A stretch of DNA of 64,000 nucleotides from Micrasema longulum (GCA_022494885.1 JAGVSM010001655.1:38911-102910), one strand, 5' to 3'; counted from the stretch's first letter, positions 10,566 through 21,275 are shown. The notes: generated by a model from the letters alone, not told the origin. Program-made: numbers and translations.

Positions 10566-10645
10566 TCGTCAAAGATTCTGGTTCACTTTCACACACATAC
10601 CTGTATTCTTCATCCCCCCGGATACGGAAAAAAAGTGTTCTCTCT
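10566..10645 (-). mobile_element. SINE-B leader fragment
   Basis: The reverse complement reads GGATGAAGAATACAGGTATG, then TGTGTGAAAGTGAACCAGAA. This matches the leader of the SINE-B copies at 22770-22975 and 26836-27450. Only the leader is present. Confidence 0.6.
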
Positions 10646-11010
10646 TTAAATAAAAGCTGCATTTTTATTCAATGCACCATACCATACCGAACGGATTACA
10701 GCACAGCGGATGAAGCGGATAAATTTTGCGCGGGAAAATTGAGTGATGGCGGAAGGAAACCGGAAACCGGAAGCACGTGAACTCGGAAGAAAAGAAAATT
10801 GAAATAAAAAAATAACAAGACAATGTCGGACGTCCTATGCACTAAAGAAAGAAGCATGACAAGTATTCAATTTTATTAACCATGTCTTTGAACTCGTGTT
10901 TTATTTAATTGAAAATGTTTTAAAAAAAAACTATATTGTCTCTTTATTTACATGCAGCGGTGGAAAGGGCACTGCATTTTTACTCCCAATATTTATTGAG
11001 TTTTTTTTAA
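10646..11010. other. Non-coding, nothing recognised
   Basis: A short GC-richer stretch (10690-10790) has the local repeat AAACCGGAAACCGGAAGC. No gene seen. Confidence 0.4.
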
Positions 11011-11014
11011 AGTT

Positions 11015-11445
11015 CCTAATGACTACCTAAGACACAGGAATCTTAAGCTGTTTTATCTTCCTGCTTGCAGAACCAACCTGCCGATGGTAATGCTAGTAGG
11101 AGGAGCAATGTGTTTATTCAACCGTAGCTCTTCGGATATCGACATCTTTCATATTACTAAAAAAAAGTTCAGAGGATAGCATCCTTTTTCTTTGATGGCT
11201 GGGTATTTTCATTTGACCATGTTTGTATATTTAAATTTAAGGATATTTTTTTCGTATTATGTATGCCTTGAAATATTTTTGTAATGTACATAAACGTATA
11301 AGATAAAGAAATTGAAATTGAAATATCACAATTTTTTCCCATTTATATTTTATTGCAATTTTTTTTCCGTGTTATGTGTGCTTTGAACATATTTTTGTAA
11401 TGTACATATACGTATTAAAATAAATAAATTGAAATTGAAATAAAT
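11015..11445 (+). pseudogene. CR1/Jockey-like LINE C-terminus and 3'UTR
   Basis: The frame from about 11022 gives PACRTNLPM and, further on, SSDIDIFHITKKKFRG with a stop near 11178. An arginine-threonine-asparagine block followed by a D-x-F-H block also ends the related fragments at 28440-29040, 42556-43160 and 48030-48285. The 3'UTR (CCTTGAAATATTTTTGTAAT, then GTACATAAACGTATAAGATA) ends near 11330 in TTGAAATTGAAATA and is repeated in degraded form at 11345-11445. The copy is heavily 5'-truncated. Confidence 0.55.
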
Positions 11446-11695
11446 GCAGCGTATCTTGATTTGTCTTACACTTCAGGTCCAGTCTATGAAATATCAGGGT
11501 TAAAATTATAATGTTTGCATTAATATTTCACGTCAATCTTGCCAAGCATCGAACCATATGCATTTTATGCAAGTTAATACATCAAGCATTCCCTTTCCGA
11601 TCTTAATGATGCATAGAAAAATCCATTGGTACACCAATCGCAGCGTATCTTAATATTTTTTGTAACATGAAGGTAATACAACAAAAACAAAAGCC
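11446..11695 (-). mobile_element. SINE-B body/tail fragments
   Basis: Two partial minus-strand copies are seen: TGCAGCGTATCTTGATT with CTTACACTTCAGGTCCAGTC at 11446-11500, and a tail at about 11580-11695 containing CCAATCGCAGCGTATCTTAA and TTTGTAACATGAAGGTAAT. Both match the 3' half of SINE-B. Confidence 0.6.
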
Positions 11696-11795
11696 ATTTT
11701 CAAGAGGAGTGTACAAGTCTGGATGTTGTCTAAGGGAAGAGACCATTGCAGAAGACTGCTGCGAGATATTGCATACATTTATATACGATTAAGTG

Positions 11796-12012
11796 TGTTG
11801 TTCAGATGCCCTTTGAAATATATATATGTTTATGTAATGATATTTAATTTTTGCTATTATTTAATGCTATTATTTAATTAAGTACGTGCTTTCACTATCC
11901 ATTATGTTGTATTCCAATTCAACACAGGGCCCTTGGTCTCATAGAGTTTGGCATACGTTATTATTGTATTTTTTGTGCTACGTATGTATTTGTATAAATG
12001 AATAAAATATAT
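11796..12012 (+). mobile_element. LINE 3' end with terminal hairpin (family H)
   Basis: GTGTTGTTCAGATGCCCTTT starts the similarity, followed by the hairpin region (CAGGGCCCTTGGTCTCATAG) and ATTTGTATAAATGAATAAAA at the 3' end. It is the reverse complement of 10086-10312, so the two form an inverted pair about 1.5 kb apart. Confidence 0.6.
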
Positions 12013-12525
12013 ATACAGATATATATATTTATATATAAAATATGATCAGTCTAAGGGACTTATGAAACATTCGAATGTATATATCCCTCGATTGAACGCG
12101 AACAGAATAAGGTGTCGAAAATGCGCACTTTCGCCTACTTGACATTCCGTTTTGAAGGCTTGTAATCAAATAAAATAATGAATGTAACGTAAAAACAAAC
12201 ACAATAACTTGCAGAGCAGGAAATTTTATTTCGAATAACGTAATAAAACTATAAAAAGTTTTGGTGCTCATTTTTAAATTTCTAAAAAAACGTACACACT
12301 TCAAGTTAACACCTAGTAGAGTAAAATATTTATTTGTTATTTTTTTAACATCTTTTTTTAATGTTGTGTGCAAATAATTTATTTTTATTTCAAAACTGTT
12401 GTTCTTCCTAAATAAATAAAATAAGATGTATAGTGTTTGTTCATTGAATTACATTAATATTAAAACTACAACAAAATAATTCTAAATTTTTTGCTGGCAA
12501 ACCAGCCAATGATTGGTCACAACAA
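12013..12525. other. AT-rich stretch with a short LINE 3' terminus
   Basis: (TA)n-rich sequence lies at 12005-12040. TGTTGTTCTTCCTAAATAAATAAA at 12397-12420 matches LINE termini at 15770-15990 and 24201-24612. Nothing else is recognised. Confidence 0.35.
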
Positions 12526-12529
12526 CAAA

Positions 12530-12835
12530 CCATCATGCCGTTTCACTGTTAGGGTAGGCAGAGAGAATAGAACGCCACATAACTCTATCTTTGCGTTTCC
12601 TCTACATTCATACATCTTCTCATGCACGCGCGCCGATTATTCTGACTTTTGATATGTCCATTTTCAAATATTTGTTGGATTTGGTTATGCCATTTCTTTC
12701 TCGGTCTTCCTCCATTTTTGCATAAATCAACATTCGCATTGTAAATATTGTTAGGCGTTCTTTTGCTGTCCATTCGCTCTACATTCCAAACCACCGCAGA
12801 GCTCCTTTCTTGATTTTGTCGATAATGCTTATCTC
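12530..12835 (-). pseudogene. RTE-like LINE C-terminal fragment (RTE-B)
   Basis: Minus-strand frame: NVERMDSKRTPNNIYNANVD, then NGGRPRKKWHNQIQQ, then NNRRACMRRCMNVEETQR. This is the C-terminal end of an RTE-like ORF2, with the basic G-R-P-R-K-x-W block. The 3'UTR continues to about 12535, near ACAACAACAAACC. It is related to 42221-42555 and 44471-44931. No catalytic domain remains. Confidence 0.7.
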
Positions 12836-12859
12836 AGCCTTGCATAATGTACGTATCTC

Positions 12860-12905
12860 AACATTGACAATGACAGGTCACAAGCCCTGTAAATACCTAG
12901 ACTAA
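12860..12905 (-). mobile_element. Fragment of TTAA-foldback family
   Basis: ATGACAGGTCACAAGCCCTG followed by TAAATACCTAGAC is the reverse complement of the arm of the 39381-40155 element. Only about 45 bases remain. Confidence 0.45.
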
Positions 12906-14450
12906 CATATTTACTTCTTGAAAATGTTTTCCCTTTCTTGTGCATAAAATTTAGTCCTTAATAACTCCCTAGGGAAAAAATCGTCTGCAGACATTCGGAC
13001 ATACTCAAAACATTGTCGACAAAATAATTCACTGAAATTATTTAAAGGTGTCAGTAATTTGTACTTTCGTTTTTATTTTTTGTAAGATGCAGAAGACAAA
13101 GTTCAGCTTTTATTAATATAGAAAGTTCCGTGAATTGAATTTACTTCCGAGTGCACGTTCAAGTGAGTTAATTATTCCATAAATTTACAGGTATCTCTAT
13201 TTATGTACATATATTATGTCCGTTCACTTATTATAATAAAAAATATATATTTCATAGGATACATAAAGGGAACTCTCGCAATATAATTTAAATAAGTGTA
13301 GGTAGTAGGTAGCAGTGGCGAATGGTGATTTTATTTACAGATAAGCTAAAAAAAATATCATATATTTGTACCTACATAGAAGGTACATAATATAATGTAG
13401 GTAATATATACTTTAAAATAATATTTTTCTGTGATTCTGGGTGATAAAACATTTCTCATCCATGAAATTAACTCAAACTATGTACTTTCGTGATATATTA
13501 TAATATATATATTATCCATTACTTTAATATATAATTCATTAAAAAATAAATAAAAAATACCACTACGAATTCAGTCGATATTAGGTATTTAATTGAAATA
13601 TCAACCGGTCGCATTGTTCTAGTAATTAATAGTGCTAAAAACGGCCGCGTAAAGCGCTTTATGTCCTGCAATATGTCGCATGAAAGTAATTATGGTCTTA
13701 TGTCTAAAGTATCATCTCAAAGAAAAATAGTCCTTAAGAAACAATGTTTGAAATACTATTTTCCAAATCAAGAATCTTCAAATAATTTGTGTAATCTGCA
13801 AATTTAATATAGGAGAAAAAACCCGCACTGGGGTTAATACATTAAAAAAATAATATACTTATTTTGAAAATAAGCTGGAATAATCGGCTAGTTTCTTGGC
13901 TCACTTTATTAAAAATTATATTTATATTAGGATAAAAATACAAACGGTGGAAATTATTTAAAATAAATGTTAGTTATTTATTTGTTTTTCTGTATTTTCT
14001 GTATTTTTCTGTAAAGTTACAATAAAACATTACAATGGTTAGTCAACTATAATGGTAAGCTGCGCATAATCGCTTCTATACACGGTTCGCGCCTGGTGGG
14101 TAGAGACTAGTGGTTGATCTGAGATAAGTAGAGATGCTTTTTTGTCATCATAAATTTATTGGAATACGCACGCAAAAAATATTATATTTTCTTCTAGTCG
14201 TGGGCATTATGTTAATGATCATTTAATATGCTAAGTGCGGCGTATTAAAACGAAAATCGCCTGGGCTTAATTAATACGAAGAATCTTTTGTCGGCGGGGT
14301 CATCTGGAGATTACCACTGCATTAGCCGACGATAAATAACAAAAATAAAATAAAAATTCAGTATCGTAAAATCATTCGTTCGATCGTGATCACATCGAAT
14401 GAACGTAGATTATTTGAAATGCGAGCCATCCCATAGCTACACGTGCGAGA
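12906..14450. other. AT-rich non-coding stretch
   Basis: No gene, tRNA-like box or clear repeat is seen. A (TA)n-rich run lies near 13490-13520. A GC-richer patch at 14200-14340 is unassigned. Confidence 0.45.
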
Positions 14451-14485
14451 TTTGTGCTCTATCATTCTCTCAACTTACGTTTCAG

Positions 14486-14712
14486 GGGACAATGTCCGAA
14501 GACCGTTGAGAAAGGAGGCCTTCTATATTAGCACATTGGCCGTATCAAAGATAACACCGTTCGTTATGTACAAAAAACCGACCCGAACTGTCGTGCGCCA
14601 AATACAATGCAATGAGAAAAACAGAGAACTTACCCGACATAGACGAAGAAAGAGATTTTCGGCTTTGATAGAAATTTCTCGAATGGTGAAACAATTGGAA
14701 TATCTATTGTAA
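14486..14712 (+). other. Basic open frame after a splice acceptor
   Basis: The tract TCTCTCAACTTACGTTTCAG ends at 14485 and is a good acceptor match. It is followed by about 75 open codons that stop at TAA 14710-14712. The peptide is strongly basic (RRPLRK, then ELTRHRRRKRF, then MVKQLEYLL at the end). I do not recognise a family. It could be a terminal exon of an unseen gene or a chance frame. No polyadenylation signal is obvious just downstream. Confidence 0.2.
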
Positions 14713-15176
14713 GAGAAACCTTTTCAATCAGCATGTTTTGAGGGCAAAGCTGGCTGCGATATAATTACATACAAGTCACTAATTCTTCTTCATGACTGCG
14801 TTTATGATTACTGGGGATCGTGACGAGACATTTTTTTACTCTGGAGAGAATATATTATATATAAACGTATTGTACCGAAGCCGTAATCAAGGCTCACAAG
14901 ACGCTATTCTTAGAAATGTTTGCCATCTTTTAAAATGACTAAAAGCAATGACGGAATCTTACATTTTTAACGATTATTAAATGGTTGATTGATATAAAAA
15001 TCAGCAAACAAAAATGCTGTCCACATTTCTTATACTGATTCTCAAAATATACGGTTTGTATTATATATTCGAACCTAAATCGATACATTTCAGATACATG
15101 TCATTTTACAGTAGTAATTCAAATATTTATTTTGATTCAATTTCATTTTCTTATAAACATGTTTGCAATTATAATA

Positions 15177-15550
15177 CAGGGTGTTCTTTAAACCCTGTCA
15201 CATCCGGAACCATTATGATCAGTATGGGCAACAAGACATATAAGCATACTTAAAAAAACATTTAGAACAAAGATTTTTTTTTAAATAAAATATTTAAAAA
15301 AACAAATGGTTGCTTACTTCTGCAGGGAAGCAGCGAGGGGAGCGCGGTCGTGCGGTTGTCGGCGTATCAGACTCCTCCCTCCCTCCTCCTCGTTTCTCCC
15401 CTGCAGAAGTCAGCAACCATTTGCCTTTTTTGATATTTTATATTTTAAAATTTTATTCGTTCTAAAAATTTATTTTAATGTGCCAAAATGTCTTATTGCT
15501 CATACTGATCATCGTGGTTTTGGATGTGATAGAGTTTAATGAACACCCTG
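15177..15550. mobile_element. TA-flanked foldback MITE, 374 bp
   Basis: The ends are CAGGGTGTTC and GAACACCCTG, flanked by TA at 15175-15176 and 15551-15552. The arms pair imperfectly over about 160 bases (CACATCCGGAACCATTATGA on the left against TCATCGTGGTTTTGGATGTG on the right). The centre carries a GC-rich stem (CTTCTGCAGGGAAGC against CCCCTGCAGAAG). A TA duplication would fit Tc1/mariner-like mobilisation, but no transposase is present. Confidence 0.8.
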
Positions 15551-15769
15551 TATATGTTTACAACTAACAATAACAATTGAAAATAACAACATGACGTGTA
15601 AGTATATTGATGTCCAACAACAACTTATTTACAATATTATTATCTTTTTGAAACTTTTTAAAACACTGTAAAATGAAACATTTGTCAGTGTGTAATAAGT
15701 TTATGTTCCTTTAAATATGTTTATTTTATTATAATATCAAAATTTTGAATTGGTCAACTATATTATGAA

Positions 15770-15990
15770 AATCCCTCTCCTCCACTCCTCCACTCTATTT
15801 CCTCATCCCTTAACCTTCTTACGAGCACTTTTTTTTTCTCATGTCTTATATAATATATTATTTTTCTCTTTACTGTGTAACATGTTTTCTATTTATATTT
15901 GTAAAAAAACTTTAACTCGATGTATGTACTATGTTTTATATTTTGCATTCTTTTATAAAACAACTGTTGTTTTTTCCTAATAAATAAAAA
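15770..15990 (+). mobile_element. LINE 3' terminus
   Basis: TTTGTAAAAAAACTTTAACT and the ending TGTTGTTTTTTCCTAATAAA match the 3' end at 24201-24612. No coding part is present. Confidence 0.4.
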
Positions 15991-16650
15991 ACAATCTGCA
16001 TCCTTGAGTGAACAGCTAGAATTCGTAGAAAAAAACTCTAAATTGACCGAATCTGGGGTTTTCACTTCAAAGATACCATCACAAAAGTATCCTACATGAA
16101 AATAATATGAAGAGAAAAAATGGAAGAAAGTGCATAGCCTGTGTAAGAGTATATTGATCTATCGCGATACCAAACAGTTAGCATCAGGACAAGAAGATAT
16201 TTGGTATTAAGTATTTGTACTTTGCTTCCTCTAAATGACAACAAACAAGCTTTATTTTCTGCATCATACACTAACGCAACAATAAATGTTTCCTTTGTTG
16301 ACTGCTTCACGCAACATGAAATATTTATCTAAAGCAACAATATTACGGCCTTGGTTTTTACGGAATTAACTCTCAAATAATTTTAACACTGAAAAAAAAA
16401 AAAAAATTTTTTTTTAAAAAGTAAACAGAAAATCTTAAGCATCCCTTAAGTGAATACTGCATTTTAGTTCACCACTGGGTACTATATTTATGAAGATATC
16501 ATTCAAAATATTATTAGCCAAAATAAAAACAAACCGTGACTGAACGAAGTTATTAGATTGTTAATAGACTATCAAACTAACGAATATTTTTTTTCAATAT
16601 TTTAACGTATCGCATAATCAGCGCTATACTTACGTATAAGTTATGAATTT
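15991..16650. other. AT-rich non-coding stretch
   Basis: Poly-A/T run at 16390-16420. No gene seen. Confidence 0.4.
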
Positions 16651-16653
16651 TAA

Positions 16654-16816
16654 AATACTTGGTACACTTCCACTTATTTATATGGCCAATTAGCGCTTTC
16701 ACCCTCCAATAGGCATAGTCAGACTCAGTTCAGACTACAGACCAGTCTGAAGATGCCCATTAGAGGGTGAAAGCGCTAATTGGTCAAATAAATAAGTGGA
16801 AGTGTACCTAGTATTT
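16654..16816. mobile_element. Foldback MITE, about 163 bp
   Basis: The arms at about 16654-16710 and 16760-16816 pair closely: GGTACACTTCCACTTATTTA on the left against TAAATAAGTGGAAGTGTACC on the right, with CCAATTAGCGCTTTCACCCT mirrored as AGGGTGAAAGCGCTAATTGG. The central loop holds a smaller CAGACT/AGTCTG pairing. A single-arm relative lies at 46165-46230. Confidence 0.8.
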
Positions 16817-16914
16817 TTTTTAAATTAATAACGTATGTATATGTAAATAAAAGTTATTACATCATTACAATGGGTTCCCATCAAGAATTGTCAATATTTT
16901 TTTTTTTTTTTTTT

Positions 16915-17075
16915 TAATGTAATAATTTTGAAATTACTTCGCGCGTGACGTCACAAGTTTTCTTCAGTGAGTTCTGCTGATAAGTGAATTGGCTTCCCGT
17001 AAACCGGAAATCTATCACAACACTCTATCATTTGTTGATTCGGAGGAACTTGTGACGTACTTTAAAGTTTTTATT
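16915..17075 (+). repeat. Dispersed repeat E
   Basis: The unit runs TTTGAAATTACTTCGCGCGT, GACGTCACAAGTTTTCTTC, AAACCGGAAATC, then GATTCGGAGGAACTTGTGAC. It recurs at 63838-64000 (+) and, split by a LINE, at 35097-35750 (-). The ends are roughly complementary (CACAAG and CTTGTGACGT), so it may be a decayed MITE. Confidence 0.65.
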
Positions 17076-17410
17076 TAAATCAGTTTTTTTTATACATTTT
17101 CAAAAATCTTCGCCGTACTCTTTTTTAATTTTTTTTTACCGCGCGCAAGAAAACATTTCTCATATCCAATTTCCCGTAGCACTGAAGATCCTCATTGTTA
17201 TATTTCATTATGTATATAATAATTATTATATTTAATACTGGCCATGTCGCTGTCCACGATAGTGACACATATTCAAAAGGACCATTTTTTGAGTCATTTC
17301 TTCAAGTTTAAGCTTTCATTTTGTTGTGTTGATGTGTTGACCTTTTTTTACTGTTAAGTCATTTTATTATTTTAGGTATCTACTAGGTCGCGAGAAACGT
17401 CTTTAATTAG

Positions 17411-17547
17411 ACTAATGCCCGTATTCAAAGCCAAAACAACCGTGAAAAAAGTATATTCTAATATCATATGCCGAAAATAAATTGAAGATGAAGACAGTAG
17501 AATGTATTTTGCCCGGCTGAAGGTTTTTCTTTGAATACGGACGTAAT
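17411..17547. mobile_element. Foldback MITE, about 137 bp
   Basis: CTAATGCCCGTATTCAAAGCC at the left is mirrored by CTTTGAATACGGACGTAAT at the right. The GTATTCAAAG/CTTTGAATAC core is perfect. No target duplication resolved. Confidence 0.65.
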
Positions 17548-18435
17548 TATCTCTAGAGTCGCACGACACGAAGAAAATATGTTTTTCTTATGTTTTTAAC
17601 ATGGCGAACAAAATAAAGTATTCTAAATAAGATATGTATTATATTATTATTGATATAGATATAGATAACTTAAATAGCGCCTATTTCGTAATTAAATACA
17701 TCTAAAGGTCCAAAATCACGAAAAAGCACGCACAGACCAATTTTCTAGCATGTAATAAGTCAGCGAAATTTTAAAATAATTTAAATTCTTCTATTGAAAT
17801 GTTTACAAATTTTTTTCAACGGTGTAAAGATTATAATTAAGTACATTTTTTCTAGTAAATACGGACAGTATTTTATCTTCCTATAATTTGAATCGGTAAA
17901 TATTACTTTGAGAGTTAATCTGTTTTTCATATTCATTCCATCATCCCTTCATTTAAATTAATGTTTACACAGACGGGAAGTAAATTTTGCTAACTCCGAC
18001 ATGCAAAAGCATACTTTTCAAAGCACTGAAACAAGTGGAAACAAAAATTGAGCACGATATTCCTCTATAAGAGAATATCCCTCAGCTGAGTAATTGCTTA
18101 CCATACCACAAATAATATGTTCAGAATATGCAATATATTCATGGCATATTCACGCATCATAAAAAAGGAGGAAAAATGAACGACCACTAAATAGGTTTTA
18201 TAGTCACGATATTATTATTTTAGTAGTGACGATTACAAAAATTAAAATCAGTGTTTCTCACCACGTAACACTTTCCTCTTTCCGCTTTTTTCCTTTTTCC
18301 CATTGAGTAATAGTTTTGATTTAAGGTAATTTATAAACAAATACGTTTATTTCTATTTTTATATATTTTAAACTTTTTAATCTTTTTTTTTCTATTGAAT
18401 ATGTTCTGTAACTTAAATTATAAAAATATTTTTTT
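17548..18435. other. AT-rich non-coding stretch
   Basis: No supported feature. Confidence 0.4.
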
Positions 18436-18439
18436 ATTT

Positions 18440-18512
18440 TATTGGTTGGTTGGAAGAAATTGCCATTTGGCAATAAGCCCGCCAATGTACAAAAGTTAAA
18501 TAAATAAACACT
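18440..18512 (+). mobile_element. Short LINE 3' end
   Basis: TTGGTTGGTTGGAAGAAATT, CAATAAGCCCGCCAATGTAC and a TTAAATAAATAAA tail recur at 47540-47640. Only the 3' end is present. Confidence 0.5.
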
Positions 18513-18532
18513 ATATATAAGAAATCAAAATG

Positions 18533-18705
18533 TTTTTTTTGCACCACAACAGGCCAAAAAGCCCGCCCAATTACAGTGGGGAATTACATCACAGAACACA
18601 GCCTTGAGAAAAAAAACATTAGATAATTGTGTTCTCACCGAGAACCGAAACCGGAACCTTCCGTATGTGAATCAAGCGTCTTAACCACTACGCTACGGAG
18701 GCCAC
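18533..18705 (-). mobile_element. SINE-A, older copy
   Basis: The reverse complement runs from GGCCTCCGTAGCGTAGTGGT through CGGAAGGTTCCGG to GGCCTGTTGTGGTGCAAAAA. It has more substitutions than the copies at 2899 and 8308, for example in the B box, which reads TTTCGGTTCTCGG. Confidence 0.8.
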
Positions 18706-18709
18706 CGAG

Positions 18710-19572
18710 TTCTTTTAAGTTTGTTCAAATTTTTGTGGACAAGGACTGGATTCGACCCTCTGGGGAGTTATGAAGATCAGATAGTTTGCACTCATTTAAA
18801 AGATTACAGAATTTCTTGCCAATTGATGTTAAGAAAACATTAGTTCAGAGCTTACTTCTTCCATTCCTTGACTATGCGGATTTATGTTATCCAGATGCTA
18901 ACTCTGAATTACTTGATAAATTAGAACGATTGCAGAATGTTTGCGTACGATATATCTTTGATATTCGCAAATTCGACCACATAACCGAATATTGCACGCA
19001 ACAACACTGGCTCAGTATCAGGCATGGAAGACACTTTCACATTCTATCACTTCTTCACAATATTTTTAATAATCCCACTTCACCTGTTTATCTGAGAGAG
19101 CTCTTCCAACCTCTATTACAACACGGACTATCTCTTCGTTCTAGTAACGAGAGAATCTTTTTAATACCCTCTCATTGCTCATGTTTTCTTGCCTCCTCTT
19201 TCACAGTAGTAGCTGCTCGATTGTGGAATAATCTACCCACTAATGTTAGAGACGCCCCTTTTTTATTTACATTTAAGTCAATATTGAAATGTGACTACCT
19301 AAATATTTGAGTTGTTCCTTTATCTTTCTTCTTTCTTTCCTATCCCCTCTTCTCTCTTCATAGTATAGTGTTAATATTTTGTGTATTTTTATTTTGTTAA
19401 TCTTTGTTTTTAATTTTTGTATAAAATTGTAAGGTTCAATATGTCCATGTACTTGTAATTTTCTCAAACTGAACAATTTGGGTAGGTAGGAGGAAATTGC
19501 CTTAAAAGAAAATGCCCTCCCTTATATGTATATAAACTGTATATGAATAAAAAGTATTAAATAAATAAATAA
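18710..19572 (+). mobile_element. 5'-truncated CR1/Jockey-like LINE (family J)
   Basis: A reverse-transcriptase C-terminal frame (18774-19310) is followed by a 3'UTR rich in CTTTCTTC and by AATTTGGGTAGGTAGGAGGA. The end is TGAATAAAAAGTATTAAATA plus (AATA)n at about 19555-19572. The same 3'UTR lies at 47675-47995 and 50005-50525 on the minus strand. All copies lack the 5' part, as usual for target-primed insertion. Confidence 0.8.
18774..19310 (+). pseudogene. Reverse-transcriptase C-terminus of family J LINE
   Basis: This is the longest LINE coding remnant in the window, about 178 codons after an upstream TGA. Blocks in order are LPIDVKKTLVQSLLLPFLDY, DANSELLDKLERLQNVCVRY, and TVVAARLWNNLPTNVR followed by a FKSILK segment. 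This order matches the thumb and C-terminal region after the catalytic domain of Jockey/CR1-type ORF2. The fingers, palm and endonuclease are missing. The frame is intact to its TGA, so the copy is fairly young or was slow to decay. There is no ATG at the start, so it is a fragment and not a gene. Confidence 0.8.
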
Positions 19573-19689
19573 AGAAATAACTAAAGAAATATTTCTGGCT
19601 TGCCAAACCAAAGAAAATAAAGTTTTCTGAGACATTTTGTCTCATTAATAAATATGTCCATATCTATAAATAAACGAATAAAAAATGAA

Positions 19690-19835
19690 AAAAGAGATGA
19701 AGAACATTTTAGAGAAAGGAATATAGAAGCCTTGACATTTACGGTGTTTAGAGTTGTGATTGGCTCGTTTAAGTGGCCACTTTACACACTGCGCAACACT
19801 CACCAGCCTGCCTATGTTTGAACATTCACTATCCT
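19690..19835 (+). mobile_element. One arm of TTAA-foldback family
   Basis: AGAGATGAAGAACATTTTAG, then TTTAAGTGGCCACTTTACAC and CTGCCTATGTTTGAACATTC match the left arm of 39381-40155. The second arm is absent nearby. Confidence 0.6.
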
Positions 19836-20062
19836 TTTTTTTTCATTTCTAATTTAAAAATCAAGGCTTAATAAACGAAAGAAGTTAGATTTCAATTTAG
19901 ATTTGAACTGACTGAGACTACCGATGATTTGCAAAGGTAAGGGCAATTTGTTCCAGGAAAAGGGGACGGCAACGGCAAATCTCGAATCTAGTATTCAGGC
20001 AGCGCCGGATTTTGACAAGTTTTCTTCTGCCTGAATCAAACGCTGACCTAAGAATATTATAT
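19836..20062 (-). pseudogene. LINE reverse-transcriptase C-terminal fragment
   Basis: The minus-strand frame gives DSRFAVAVPFSWNKLPLPLQ, then IIGSLSQFKSKLKSNFFRLL. The W-N-K-L-P and S-x-F-K-S-K-L-K blocks are the standard end of CR1/Jockey-type ORF2. An in-frame stop precedes it, so it is a decayed fragment. Confidence 0.65.
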
Positions 20063-21115
20063 CGGGCGAATTCTCCCAATGATATATATATTTTGGTTTT
20101 GTGTCTTTGTTTGTTTTCTTTGTATTACTACGTTCTTCTTCCTTTCCGAAGCGGGATCTGGAGCGAGCGGCCGCGGTCTCCATTTGGAACTAACACTGTA
20201 TTCCTTCACTGTCATGCTAGGAAATTAGAAAAAGGTGATTGTACTGTCCACGTGTATTTGGTTGATCTCAAATTGACAATACTGCAGTGAGGGGTACGAT
20301 GAAAGCTTTTGAAGTTTAAATTTTTTGTAATTTTCGAGGTTCAATTGTAAAGAAATATTAAATTTTCGCTAAATTGGTTTCAAAAAATTGATAGTAAATA
20401 TGCAAAAATGAAGAAAAACAAGTCTATATGATCTAATAATGGTGCTGGAAACTGCATTGATACGCCAATTGCAGCGTATCTTGATAGAATTATAATATAC
20501 TAGAAGCCGCATAGAATCATGGCATACATCACACTGTGTCCAAAAATCTGACATCCAGCCCGCGCGCATGCGTGAAGTGGCCGCGTAATGTTACCAGACT
20601 GCGTACAATTTATTATCATAACAGAAATATTAGATAATTTTGAAAATTATTTTTATTATAACCACAGCAAATATTTTACATATATTTTTATTAAGCAAAC
20701 GTAAATAAAACATTAAATAATCATTTAGTAACTAAGAAATTAATACCGTTCTTTTTTATACTAAGGTTTATTCATAGAAAACCGGGTAAAAAACTAACCA
20801 CCCGGGCAATACTAACAAAATGTTTACCTTCTTTTATTTAACAATCTGACAGACGGTAAAATAATCGAATCCTTAAATGATATTACTTGAGAATTTGTTA
20901 CTTACACATGGAATGAGATCCCACCCTGATCTCTTTTCATCCCAGCAGTATTTTGACACTTACAAACGACACAACACGGCATAATTGAATTTAAATCGGC
21001 AGTTGCGTATTAAGCGACGTCTAAAGAGTAACTAATGGTCAAAACGTAAAGCTACTTATTTATAAGTAGTTTAGTCGGCTTCAGTTTGTTGCGCGTACGC
21101 GGATTCTAGAGTCTC
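20063..21115. other. Non-coding stretch
   Basis: A GC-richer patch at 20150-20190 contains GGAGCGAGCGGCCGCGGTC, and a SINE-B-like ATTGCAGCGTATCTTGATAG occurs at 20468-20487. A TATAAG/TCAGTTTG pair at 21061-21088 is too closely spaced for a convincing promoter. No gene is recognised. Confidence 0.35.
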
Positions 21116-21116
21116 T

Positions 21117-21275
21117 GATCAGCATTACACTTCAGATGCCAGTCCAGGAACTTTGAAATATTATTGTATTAAAACGGCTTTATAAATAAATATTTCATGT
21201 AGAGAATCGAATCCGTCTACCTACTCTTGCATGGTACACAAACGCGCTGACCATTAGACCACGAGGCGGACAAGA
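21117..21275 (-). mobile_element. SINE-B head and body
   Basis: The reverse complement has the head CCGCCTCGTGGTCTAATGGT, then GATTCGATTCTCTACATG, and the body CTGGACTGGCATCTGAAGTG. Leader and tail are missing. Confidence 0.7.

Noticed and set aside
12005..12045. Telomere- or satellite-type array
   Set aside because: It is only a short (TA)n run next to a LINE tail. No long tandem array exists in the window.
16385..16425. Poly-A then poly-T run as an inverted element
   Set aside because: A homopolymer junction alone does not support an element.
21055..21090. Core promoter (TATAAG plus TCAGTTTG)
   Set aside because: The TATA-to-initiator spacing is about 22 bases, shorter than the usual 28-31, and no gene follows.
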